From Crocinitomix sp. (lineage in GTDB: Bacteria > Bacteroidota > Bacteroidia > Flavobacteriales_D > Crocinitomicaceae): 45,099 nucleotides of DNA. Made by a program: the position numbers and the translations under genes. The first letter of the stretch is position 1. The number at the start of each line of letters is the position of its first letter. The notes under the pieces are model-generated. The model was given only the letters and a program-made list of their open reading frames with translations. It did not search any database and was not told where the DNA came from. The stretch lies in contig JAURQI010000059.1 in the NCBI GenBank assembly GCA_030836155.1, positions 1-45,099 of the forward strand, in the 5' to 3' direction. Below, one piece after another: positions 15,376 through 23,637 of the stretch.

Positions 15376-16848
15376 ATGCCTGTATCGGATATAAATAATG
15401 TCAAAGAAGGTTTAACCTACGACGACGTCCTATTAGTCCCGCGTTATTCAGAAGTACTTCCACGCGATGTCAGTTTAGAAACAAAACTGACTAAAAATAT
15501 TACATTAAGAACTCCTATTGTTTCTGCTGCGATGGATACCGTGACTGAATCAGCTTTGGCTGTTGCCATTGCACAACAAGGCGGTATTGGCGTGATTCAT
15601 AAAAACATGTCTATCGAAAGTCAGGCAAGGGAAGTACGCAAAGTAAAACGATCAGAAGCTGGTCTTATTCAAGACCCCATTACATTGGAGGAAGATGCTG
15701 TTGTGGCTGATGCCTTGCAATTAATGGCTGAAAATAAAATTGGAGGAATTCCAGTTGTGGATAAGGAAGGGTTACTAAAAGGTATCGTGACTAATCGTGA
15801 TTTACGATTTGAAAAGGATTTGCAAAAACCAATTGCGCAGGTTATGACATCTGATCAGATCATCACGGCTTCTAAAGGTACAGATCTGACGGCTGCTGAG
15901 GAAACTTTGCAACGTCATAAAATTGAAAAGCTACCCGTTGTCGATGAAAATAACAAGTTGATTGGACTAATCACCTTTAGAGATATCATCAAAGTAAAGG
16001 AACATCCCAATTCATGCAAAGATGAATTCGGCCGTTTACGCGTTGCGGCAGCTGTTGGTGTTACTTCTGACACATTGGATCGTGTTGATGCAATCGTTGA
16101 AGCTGGGGTTGATGCGATCGTTATTGACACGGCGCATGGACATACAAAAGGTGTAGTGACCACATTAAAACAGGTAAAAGCCAAATATCCAACTTTGGAT
16201 GTTATTGTTGGAAATATTGCAACGGCAGAAGCTGCAAAATATTTAGTTGAAGCTGGTGCTGATGCTGTGAAAGTTGGAATTGGACCGGGTTCTATTTGTA
16301 CGACGCGAATTATTGCGGGCGTTGGCGTCCCTCAATTATCAGCCGTTAACGATGTCGCTATGGCATTAGAAGGAACGGGAGTTCCAGTAATTGCTGATGG
16401 AGGAATTCGTTATACAGGGGATTTTGTAAAAGCTATTGCCGCAGGTGCTGATTCTATCATGGTTGGCTCAATGTTTGCCGGTGTAAAAGAGTCACCTGGC
16501 GAAACGATTATATATCAAGGTCGAAAATTTAAAGCCTATCGTGGAATGGGTTCTGTTGAAGCGATGCAAAAAGGTTCTAAAGACAGATATTTCCAGGACG
16601 CGGAGGATGATGTAAAAAAATTAGTTCCTGAGGGTATATCAGGTCGAGTACCTTATAAAGGAAATTTACAAGAAGTAATGCATCAGATTATCGGCGGATT
16701 AAGAGCTGGTATGGGATATTGCGGATCAAATAACATTGAATCACTTAAAGGCGCACCATTTGTGCGTATTTCGAGTGCTGGAGTGAACGAAAGTCACCCA
16801 CATGATGTTTCCATTACAAGAGAAGCACCCAACTATAGCAAGAAATAA
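15376..16848 (+). CDS. guaB: IMP dehydrogenase GuaB
   Basis: 490 residues, the usual bacterial length. IMPDH oxidises IMP to XMP with NAD+, the committed step of GMP synthesis. The N-terminus '[10 protein letters not shown]' is diagnostic. Two CBS domains (about 95-200) with '[13 protein letters not shown]' and '[23 protein letters not shown]' interrupt the TIM barrel. The catalytic loop '[18 protein letters not shown]' has the nucleophilic Cys (about 306), and the flap '[10 protein letters not shown]' is present. A clear promoter precedes it. The next gene starts 34 nt downstream, so partial co-transcription with the folding-factor genes is possible. Confidence 0.97.
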   Translation: MPVSDINNVKEGLTYDDVLLVPRYSEVLPRDVSLETKLTKNITLRTPIVSAAMDTVTESALAVAIAQQGGIGVIHKNMSIESQAREVRKVKRSEAGLIQDPITLEEDAVVADALQLMAENKIGGIPVVDKEGLLKGIVTNRDLRFEKDLQKPIAQVMTSDQIITASKGTDLTAAEETLQRHKIEKLPVVDENNKLIGLITFRDIIKVKEHPNSCKDEFGRLRVAAAVGVTSDTLDRVDAIVEAGVDAIVIDTAHGHTKGVVTTLKQVKAKYPTLDVIVGNIATAEAAKYLVEAGADAVKVGIGPGSICTTRIIAGVGVPQLSAVNDVAMALEGTGVPVIADGGIRYTGDFVKAIAAGADSIMVGSMFAGVKESPGETIIYQGRKFKAYRGMGSVEAMQKGSKDRYFQDAEDDVKKLVPEGISGRVPYKGNLQEVMHQIIGGLRAGMGYCGSNNIESLKGAPFVRISSAGVNESHPHDVSITREAPNYSKK

Positions 16849-16882
16849 TACGTAGTCAATAACATTACACTAAAAAATAACC

Positions 16883-18877
16883 ATGAAGTTAATACCATTA
16901 TTATTATTCGGATTCTTATTTGGCACAGCATTGAAAGCGCAGGATACCGATCCGGTTGTCTTAACAATCGAAGGAGAAGATGTTCATGCTTCTGAGTTCA
17001 TGTACATTTATTCAAAGAACAACGATAATGTTTCGTTTGATAAAGATTCTTTGGATAGTTATATGGAATTATTCATCAACTATAAACTGAAAGTACACGA
17101 AGCGCACCAAATGAAATACGATACGATTCCTCGATTAAAAAGGGAGTTGGAACAATATCGCAATCAATTATCACTTCCGTATCTGACGGATAAAGATAAA
17201 ACCGAAGAATTGGTAAAAGAAGCTTATGACAGAACGGTTAACGAAGTTCGTGCGAGTCACATCTTGGTTAAAGTAAGTCAAAACGCTACTCCTGAAGATA
17301 CAAACGCGGCCTACATCAGAGCAATGAACTTGCGTAACCGTATTATCAATGGAGAATCTTGGGAGTCTGTTGCTAAGAGTAAAGGTGGATCAGATGACCC
17401 TTCAGTTATGAAGAATAACGGAGATCTTGGTTATTTCTCTGCCTTACAGATGGTTTATCCATTTGAGAATGCCGCTTTTGAGACGCCTGTTGGAGAAATT
17501 TCACAACCGATTCGCACGCGTTTTGGATATCATTTAATTAGAGTTGATGATCGTCGTCCTGCAAAAGGAATGATTGAGACAGCCCATATTTTGATATTAG
17601 TAAACGAGAAAGATAAACCAGAAGCAAAAAAATTGGCAGAAGAAAAAATCAATGAAATATATGATTTACTTGAAGAAGGCAATGCTTTTGAAGAATTAGC
17701 AAAAAAGTATTCGGACGATAAATCGTCCAGTGGAAAAGGTGGTTTATTACCTCTTTTTGGATCAGGAGCCAAGCAGCGTATGGTGCCTGAATTTGAAAAT
17801 GCAGCGTTTGGACTTGCGAATGACGGAGAATATTCAAAACCCGTTAAGACCATGTTTGGGTGGCATATCATCAAGCGAATTCAAATCATTCAACTACCTG
17901 CTTTTGAAGATATGCAGCGCGAGTTAGAATTGCGCGTAGAAAGAGATATGCGTGCCGAAACAACGAAAGCTTCTTTTATCGAGAAACTAAAGAAAGAATA
18001 TAACTACACGAGTAATGCACCTAAAATCATGCATTTACTAGTAGCGCATTCAAGCGATTCAATTTTTAAAGGAAATTGGGAAGGTTTTGATACAGATGCT
18101 CTTGATGACAAGTTGTTATTTGAGTTCAAGGACAATGTTTTTTACGTGAAAGATTTCGAAGCATACGTTCTTTCAAAACAATCACGCATGCGTCCTGTTG
18201 ACCGAGAGGGATATTTCAAAGGCTTATTAGAAACAATGGTCAATGAAGAAATATATGCCTATGAAGAAGCTCAACTGGAAAGCAAATACCCAGAATTCAG
18301 AAATTTAATCAATGAATACAGTTCTGGAATATTGGTTTTTGAAATCATGCAGGATGAAATCTGGAAAAAAGCATCAAAGGACACAGCGGGTATAAAAGCT
18401 TATTTTAATGCCAATCGTGCTGATTTCACTTATGATAAACGTTATAAAGGCGACTTATTTATCTGCAAGGATAAAAAGACCGCTAAGGGTATTATTAAGA
18501 TGTTAAAGACAAATAAGCTGACAGCTGATGAAATCGTTAAAATGATTAATCATGATTCTCAATTAAATGTAGAATTACGCTCACAAACATTTAACGCTGA
18601 AAAGACAGATGCGTTTATCATTGAAAAGAAAAATGGTAAAAAGACTAAAAAGACATTCAAAACTGGTATCAACAAGGCCTATAAGCGAAATGGTGAATAT
18701 TACGTGATGAATGTTGCCGAAATATTACCGGCTCGCCAACGTGAATTTCACGAAGCTAAAGGTTTAGTAACAGCTGCTTACCAAAATCAGTTAGAAAAAG
18801 AATGGATTATGTCACTTCGCCAGAAATACAGCATTAAGGTGCACTCGCAGAATCTGTATAACTTAGGTGGTGAATAA
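16883..18877 (+). CDS. Periplasmic PpiC/SurA-type peptidyl-prolyl isomerase with two rotamase domains
   Basis: 664 residues with a signal peptide ('KLIPLLLFGFLFGTALKAQ'). Two parvulin domains are clear: about 121-226 ('VRASHILVKVS ... GGSDDPSVMKNNGDLGYFSALQMVYPFENAAFETPVGEISQPIRTRFGYHLIRV') and about 235-335 ('ETAHILILV ... GLLPLFGSGAKQRMVPEFENAAFGL ... FGWHIIK'). The remaining N- and C-terminal parts are SurA-like chaperone helices. It should assist folding of exported and outer-membrane proteins. It is first of three consecutive folding-factor genes but is followed by a strong terminator, so the next gene uses its own promoter. Confidence 0.88.
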   Translation: MKLIPLLLFGFLFGTALKAQDTDPVVLTIEGEDVHASEFMYIYSKNNDNVSFDKDSLDSYMELFINYKLKVHEAHQMKYDTIPRLKRELEQYRNQLSLPYLTDKDKTEELVKEAYDRTVNEVRASHILVKVSQNATPEDTNAAYIRAMNLRNRIINGESWESVAKSKGGSDDPSVMKNNGDLGYFSALQMVYPFENAAFETPVGEISQPIRTRFGYHLIRVDDRRPAKGMIETAHILILVNEKDKPEAKKLAEEKINEIYDLLEEGNAFEELAKKYSDDKSSSGKGGLLPLFGSGAKQRMVPEFENAAFGLANDGEYSKPVKTMFGWHIIKRIQIIQLPAFEDMQRELELRVERDMRAETTKASFIEKLKKEYNYTSNAPKIMHLLVAHSSDSIFKGNWEGFDTDALDDKLLFEFKDNVFYVKDFEAYVLSKQSRMRPVDREGYFKGLLETMVNEEIYAYEEAQLESKYPEFRNLINEYSSGILVFEIMQDEIWKKASKDTAGIKAYFNANRADFTYDKRYKGDLFICKDKKTAKGIIKMLKTNKLTADEIVKMINHDSQLNVELRSQTFNAEKTDAFIIEKKNGKKTKKTFKTGINKAYKRNGEYYVMNVAEILPARQREFHEAKGLVTAAYQNQLEKEWIMSLRQKYSIKVHSQNLYNLGGE

Positions 18878-18897
18878 ACCTAAATATTGTTAAGAAT

Positions 18898-18927
18898 AAC
18901 CATCCGTCTGAGACGGATGGTTTTTTT
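18898..18927 (+). terminator. Rho-independent terminator after the PpiC-type gene
   Basis: A perfect 9-bp stem (CCATCCGTC/GACGGATGG) with loop TGA, followed by seven T. The 19-nt core is identical to that of the hairpin at 12313-12331. Confidence 0.9.
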
Positions 18928-18961
18928 ATGTTTAAATTTATCTTTTTTAGTCCTTTGTTTA

Positions 18962-19801
18962 ATGAAATTTCTTGCCACATATATTTTTTTGATCGCTAGC
19001 CTTGGTTTTTTGACTACCTGTGGTTCTGAGGAATATAAAGGAGAAGTGATTGCTCAAGTTGGTGAGACAGCGTTATTTGAAGATGACATTAGAGGGCTCA
19101 GCTGGAACGCAGGAGACAGTGCGAGAGTAGTTGGAAAATACATTGAAGAATGGGTCGCACAAGAAGCGCTATTGCAAGCTGCAGAAAAAGATGAAAATAT
19201 TAATGCAGCGGAAATTGACCACAAAGTGGAAGACTTTCGCAGCGATCTTTATATTCATCAATTATTAAAACATAGGGTAGAGACAGCATTGGATACTGTC
19301 GTTGCTGAAAATGAAATACAAGCTTATTATGAAGAACATAAGGCAGATTTTCAATTAAACGATTATTTGGTGAAAGTACTTTATTTAAAAGTTCCGTTAG
19401 ATGCGCCCGAAGTTGACAAAGTAGCCGCAACCTACAAATTGCAGAGGGAAAGTGACCAAGAAACGGTGGAAACTTTTGCAAAAATGTATGCGAGTAATTT
19501 TTATTATGACGTAGATAACTGGATTTATTTTGACGATATCTTAAAAGAGATACCTTTGCATGACATTAATAAGGATCGATTTATACTGAAACGATCTAAA
19601 ATACGTTTTGAAGAGAACGGGTTTTATTACTTCTTGAACATCATTGATTACAAGCTCAAGAATAGTATCTCTCCCCTTAACTTTGAAAGAAATAATATAA
19701 AAACGCGTATCCTGAATATGAGAATGAAGGATTTACGCGAAAAAATAGAAAATGAAATTATTCAATCAGCATATGACAATGGCGAAGTTCAGCTTCCATA
19801 A
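18962..19801 (+). CDS. SurA/PpiC-related lipoprotein lacking a clear rotamase core
   Basis: 279 residues. The start is set by the lipoprotein signal 'MKFLATYIFLIASLGFLTTC' (lipidated Cys20); the open frame extends upstream but through the terminator hairpin. The N-terminal 130 residues look like the SurA helical chaperone core ('QVGETALFEDDIRGL...YIEEWVAQEALLQAAE'). The following segment 'LNDYLVKVLYLKVPLDAPE' sits where a parvulin domain should start, but the GGDLGW-type and FGYH-type motifs are absent. It is probably a chaperone without isomerase activity, anchored in a periplasm-facing membrane. The 3' end overlaps surA by 23 nt, indicating coupling. A 7/8 -7-like box TATCTTTT lies at 18939-18946. 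Confidence 0.75.
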   Translation: MKFLATYIFLIASLGFLTTCGSEEYKGEVIAQVGETALFEDDIRGLSWNAGDSARVVGKYIEEWVAQEALLQAAEKDENINAAEIDHKVEDFRSDLYIHQLLKHRVETALDTVVAENEIQAYYEEHKADFQLNDYLVKVLYLKVPLDAPEVDKVAATYKLQRESDQETVETFAKMYASNFYYDVDNWIYFDDILKEIPLHDINKDRFILKRSKIRFEENGFYYFLNIIDYKLKNSISPLNFERNNIKTRILNMRMKDLREKIENEIIQSAYDNGEVQLP

Positions 19802-21182
19802 AATTTTCATTCTAAGTATTGCCTTGCTTGGTATACAAATCCAGGCCAATGCGCAATTAGACGGAATGCGCGTAATCGATAAAGTTGTTGCGCAAATCGG
19901 TGACGAAATCATCCTTTTATCTGACATTCAGAATCAGCGTTTACAGATGATTCAAGAAGGTATGGATGGTGACGCATCCACCGACTGCGCTATTCTTGAA
20001 GAATTCCTATACGAGAAGCTTTTGGTCAACCAGGCAAAAATTGATAGTGTTGAAGTACCGGACGAAATGGTAAACCAAGAGATGGAGCAACGTATTCGGT
20101 ATATCGCTGATCAGATTGGAAGTGTTGAAAAACTCGAAGAGTTTTATGGTAAATCGGTAGCAAAAATCAAAGCCGAATTCTTTGAAGCCATTAAAAAGCG
20201 TATGCTTGCGGATCAAATGAAACAGATTATCACAGAAAATGTGAGAATCACGCCAAAGGAAATCAAAACCTTTTACAATGATTTACCAAAGGATAGTATT
20301 CCTTATATCAACTCAACGGTAACGGTAGCTCATTTAGTCCTTTATCCGGAGATTACACAACGTGATCGAGACAATGCGCGAAAAACACTTGCTACGGTGC
20401 GTCAGGATGTACTTGACGAGAAACTCAGCTTTACTGCCGCCGCTACGCGCTATTCAGATGATATGGGAAGTCGAATTCAAGGAGGTGATTTAGGATGGCA
20501 AACACGTGGGACCATGGTTCCAGCATTCGAAGCAGCTTTATTTAAATTAGAGCCCAATGAGATCTCGGAAATTGTAGAAACGCAATTTGGCTATCATGTT
20601 ATTCAACTGCTTGAACGAAAGGGAGATAATTTTCATTCAAGACATATCTTGATTCAACCAAAAATCAGTGATCAAGCCCTAGTAAAAGCGGCTACTCGAA
20701 TTGACAGTATTTATAATGCCATTCAACGTAAAACGCTTACTTTCTCGGAAGCCACTCGTTTATTCAGTGATGATGAAGATTCAAAATATAATGGTGGTCA
20801 AATTCTAAATCCATATACCCAAGACTATTCATGGGATATGCAAAACATTAACTCTATTGACCCGCAAATGTACCAAATGGTGCAAAGTTTAACTCCCGGA
20901 AAAATGACCTCTCCTACCCTTTACACAAATGTGATGGAACGAAATAAGGAAGGTGTAAGAATTGTGAAGTTGATCTCTAAAACGAAGCCGCACTTGGCCA
21001 GTTTAAATACCGATCGACAATTGATCGAACAGGCTGCGCTTAACAAAAAGAAGCAGGAAGTGATTGATAAATGGATTACACAAAAAATCAGCAAAAACTA
21101 TATCCGAATTGCTCCAGAATACACTTCTGAATGTAAGTTTAAATACGAATGGATTAATAGTCAAGAGTCGGCGAGCAACTAG
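19779..21182 (+). CDS. surA: SurA, periplasmic chaperone and peptidyl-prolyl isomerase
   Basis: 467 residues with a signal peptide ('KIFILSIALLGIQIQANAQ'). ATGs at 19752 and 19773 are alternative starts; I take the one giving the shortest n-region before the hydrophobic core. The N-terminal domain 'DKVVAQIGDEIILLSDIQNQRLQM' is typical of SurA. A complete parvulin domain follows ('VTVAHLVLYPE...ATRYSDDMGSRIQGGDLGWQTRGTMVPAFEAALFKLEPNEISEIVETQFGYHVIQLLE'). A second, weaker one starts at 'HSRHILIQP' and has 'YNGGQILNPY'. In the family it delivers unfolded outer-membrane proteins to the BAM complex. Its TAG stop is shared with the convergent gene as CTAG. Confidence 0.9.
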   Translation: MAKFSFHKIFILSIALLGIQIQANAQLDGMRVIDKVVAQIGDEIILLSDIQNQRLQMIQEGMDGDASTDCAILEEFLYEKLLVNQAKIDSVEVPDEMVNQEMEQRIRYIADQIGSVEKLEEFYGKSVAKIKAEFFEAIKKRMLADQMKQIITENVRITPKEIKTFYNDLPKDSIPYINSTVTVAHLVLYPEITQRDRDNARKTLATVRQDVLDEKLSFTAAATRYSDDMGSRIQGGDLGWQTRGTMVPAFEAALFKLEPNEISEIVETQFGYHVIQLLERKGDNFHSRHILIQPKISDQALVKAATRIDSIYNAIQRKTLTFSEATRLFSDDEDSKYNGGQILNPYTQDYSWDMQNINSIDPQMYQMVQSLTPGKMTSPTLYTNVMERNKEGVRIVKLISKTKPHLASLNTDRQLIEQAALNKKKQEVIDKWITQKISKNYIRIAPEYTSECKFKYEWINSQESASN

Positions 21183-21628
21183 CTGTTATCTGAAGCCTCC
21201 TCAACGAATGCCTTAAAGTCTTCTAGGTATTTTAAGGATTGTTTCTTAAATGCTCCAGGCATTAAATAGGCCATTGCTTTCATTCCCCAGCTTTTGAAAA
21301 TAAACTCATTTTCTGTTTCGTAAACTGTTGATGAATCATCCTTTTTCTTGAATCGATTGACAACACGATTAAAAACTGGTCCAGCTTCATAGGTCATCAC
21401 CATTTCATCAGGTAAATCTTTCGACTCAATTGTCTCTAGCATTTGCATGTCTCTTTTCCCTCTCTTAAAAGTCATGCGCGACTTGGCTCCCGCCTCTCCT
21501 TTGTCCCCGCTTATATGATCAAATGCTAGCAAGCCTTTCATCCATTTAAAAGCATTTTCTTCATTATCAAACAATTCTACTACACGTTCAATCGGCGCGT
21601 TTATCTCTAAAGAAACAGTATATATCAT
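21179..21628 (-). CDS. SRPBCC (START-like) domain protein
   Basis: 149 residues, no signal peptide. The N-terminus 'YTVSLEINAPIERVVELFDNEENAFKWMKGL' is the usual first strand and helix of SRPBCC/polyketide-cyclase-like folds, followed by alternating strands and a long C-terminal helix 'FKKQSLKYLEDFKAFVEEA'. Such proteins bind hydrophobic ligands in a deep pocket; the ligand is unknown. Its stop codon overlaps the surA stop on the palindrome CTAG. Confidence 0.75.
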   Translation of the reverse strand: MIYTVSLEINAPIERVVELFDNEENAFKWMKGLLAFDHISGDKGEAGAKSRMTFKRGKRDMQMLETIESKDLPDEMVMTYEAGPVFNRVVNRFKKKDDSSTVYETENEFIFKSWGMKAMAYLMPGAFKKQSLKYLEDFKAFVEEASDNS

Positions 21629-21652
21629 AAGGCATCATTTGTCTTTACCATC

Positions 21653-21660
21653 TAAAGATA
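21653..21660 (-). promoter_or_regulatory. -7-like box TATCTTTA for the SRPBCC gene
   Basis: Seven of eight positions match TAnnTTTG, 24 nt before the ATG. Confidence 0.4.
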
Positions 21661-21731
21661 AGAGTTATTATTTGATCGTGTTTTCCAAGCGCTAAAGAGC
21701 TTTCGAGCGAACAGAACTCAAATCATTTTGT

Positions 21732-21739
21732 TAACTTTA
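21732..21739 (+). promoter_or_regulatory. -7-like box TAACTTTA for the aldo/keto reductase gene
   Basis: Seven of eight positions match TAnnTTTG, 24 nt before the ATG. It lies inside an upstream extension of the reading frame and so supports the downstream start. Confidence 0.4.
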
Positions 21740-21763
21740 AAAGAGAAATTAAACACAACAAAA

Positions 21764-22759
21764 ATGGAGTATAGAAGACTAGGTAAATCGGGGTTGCAAG
21801 TCAGTGAATTATCATTGGGTAGCTGGTTAACATTTGGGAAACAAATTGAAAATAATATAGCTGAAGATTTAATGAAAATGGCTTATGAACACGGTGTCAA
21901 CTTCTTTGATAATGCTGAGATTTATGCCAATGGTGAGTCAGAAATCGTGATGGGAGAAATCCTCAAAAAAATGGGTTGGGCCCGCGATAGTTATATCGTC
22001 TCTAGTAAAGTATTTTTTGGTGTACAAGGTTTAATTAATTCGACTCCCACGCAAAAGGGCTTAAATCGAAAGCACATTACTGAGGCTTGTCATCAAGCGC
22101 TGGAACGACTGCAAGTTGATTATTTAGACCTTTTCTTTTGCCATCGGCCAGATAAGTCAACACCTATTGAAGAAACGGTTTGGGCGATGCATAATCTCAT
22201 TACACAAGGTAAAATTTTGTATTGGGGAACATCAGAATGGAGTGCACAAGAAATTATGGAAGCACATATGGTTGCGAAACAATACAATTTAATCGGCCCA
22301 ACGATGGAACAGCCACAGTATAATATGTTGCACCGTCATAAGGTAGAGGTAGAATTTACTCAGATATATAAAACGGTTGGGCTAGGCACAACAATCTGGT
22401 CGCCATTAGCCTCGGGAATATTAACTGGGAAATACAATACAAATATCCCACCAGAAGCTACCCGAATGAATATAGAAGGTTTAGAGTGGTTAAAGGATAA
22501 GACACTAACAGAGCAAAACTTGGCGAAGGTAGAGCAACTGCAAAGCCTCTCTAGGGATATCGATATAACGATGCCGCAATTGGCATTAAGCTGGGCTTTG
22601 AATAACTGTAATGTAAGCACGGTCATACTTGGTGCATCTAAACTTGCTCAATTGGAAGAGAACTTGAAAGCCAGTGAACTTAAAACGCGTTTAAACCCGG
22701 AATTAATGGAGAAAATTGATGTTATTTTAGGCAATAAACCTGAACATCCTAATTTCTAG
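21764..22759 (+). CDS. Aldo/keto reductase, Kv-beta/YghZ-like
   Basis: 331 residues forming an NADPH-dependent TIM barrel. The start 'MEYRRLGKSGLQVSELSLGSW' is the canonical AKR opening. The catalytic tetrad is visible: Asp and Tyr in 'FFDNAEIYANGESE', Lys in 'IVSSKVFF' and His in 'LFFCHRPDKSTP'. The cofactor-binding segment 'WSPLASGILTGKY' and 'TVILGASKLAQLEENL' agree with the potassium-channel-beta-like AKR subfamily. Substrates are probably small aldehydes or ketones, not predictable here. The stop is shared with the convergent permease gene as CTAG. Confidence 0.88.
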   Translation: MEYRRLGKSGLQVSELSLGSWLTFGKQIENNIAEDLMKMAYEHGVNFFDNAEIYANGESEIVMGEILKKMGWARDSYIVSSKVFFGVQGLINSTPTQKGLNRKHITEACHQALERLQVDYLDLFFCHRPDKSTPIEETVWAMHNLITQGKILYWGTSEWSAQEIMEAHMVAKQYNLIGPTMEQPQYNMLHRHKVEVEFTQIYKTVGLGTTIWSPLASGILTGKYNTNIPPEATRMNIEGLEWLKDKTLTEQNLAKVEQLQSLSRDIDITMPQLALSWALNNCNVSTVILGASKLAQLEENLKASELKTRLNPELMEKIDVILGNKPEHPNF

Positions 22760-23637
22760 ATTGGCAAATGCTCAGTCACTGATTTATTGCCGAGTCGCTC
22801 TCGAAATCGAACATAGATAAAAGCCAGACTAAAGATAAGTCCGCTTACAACAATCATTGCGGCTGTAATACTGACATTTAACCATACTGCTAAATAATAA
22901 CCGCCTATTGCTGAAACAATACCCACTAGAGCGGCTACTATTAGCATGAAAGGGAGTCGGTTCGTTAATAATTGTGCCGTGGCTGGTGGAACGATTAAAA
23001 ATCCGACAACAAGGATAGCTCCAACCACTTCAAATGCAACTACCGTTGTTAAAGAGACGAGCGTCATTAAGAAATAATGCCATCTGCCTGTGCGTATGCC
23101 CAGCGATTGCGCATAATCTTCATTGAAGGATAATATTTTGAATCCTTTATATCCCCAAAGTAGCGATACGATAATAATGGCAAAAGCGATAATCTCCACA
23201 TAAAAGGCCCTTGGACCGATATATAGGTTGCCATCAATAATGATTTTATCGAGATTTATCAATGCAACATCACCATACAACACACATTCCATGTCAATAT
23301 CAACATTCCCTTTTAGCCATGTTGAAATCATAATCATACCAACGGCAAACAAAAGTGTGTACGTTATGCCGATTGAAGCATCTCCTTGAATTCTTGCCTT
23401 TTTAGAAAGGAATGTGATTAAATATGAAGTTAATACCCCCGTTAATGTAGCGCCTATCAATAATAAAATGGAGGTCTTATCTCCGCTGAGATAATAGGCA
23501 ACCACAATTCCTGGTAAAACTGCATGAGAAATGGCATCACCAACCATTGACATCTTTCGCAACAGTAAAAAACAGCCTAAAAGTGCTGCATTAATAGCAA
23601 CAATACTCGCGGTTAATATGATCCAAAACTCATTCAT
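22756..23637 (-). CDS. Metal (Mn/Zn) ABC transporter permease, TroD/MntD-like
   Basis: 293 residues of the ABC-3 permease family with eight or so membrane segments. Diagnostic parts are 'LRKMSMVGDAISHAVLPGIVVAYYL' near residue 27 and the conserved loop 'EDYAQSLGIRTGRWHYFLM' near 173 that couples to the ATPase. It transports Mn2+, Zn2+ or Fe2+ across the inner membrane as one half of a heterodimer with the upstream permease. Its ATG overlaps that gene's stop as TAATG, implying stoichiometric translation. Last gene of the metal-uptake operon. Confidence 0.88.
   Translation of the reverse strand: MNEFWIILTASIVAINAALLGCFLLLRKMSMVGDAISHAVLPGIVVAYYLSGDKTSILLLIGATLTGVLTSYLITFLSKKARIQGDASIGITYTLLFAVGMIMISTWLKGNVDIDMECVLYGDVALINLDKIIIDGNLYIGPRAFYVEIIAFAIIIVSLLWGYKGFKILSFNEDYAQSLGIRTGRWHYFLMTLVSLTTVVAFEVVGAILVVGFLIVPPATAQLLTNRLPFMLIVAALVGIVSAIGGYYLAVWLNVSITAAMIVVSGLIFSLAFIYVRFRERLGNKSVTEHLPI

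Noticed and set aside
18887-18961. N-terminal extension of the SurA-like lipoprotein
   Set aside because: It would be translated from the terminator hairpin and would place a second hydrophobic stretch before a perfect lipoprotein signal starting at 18962.
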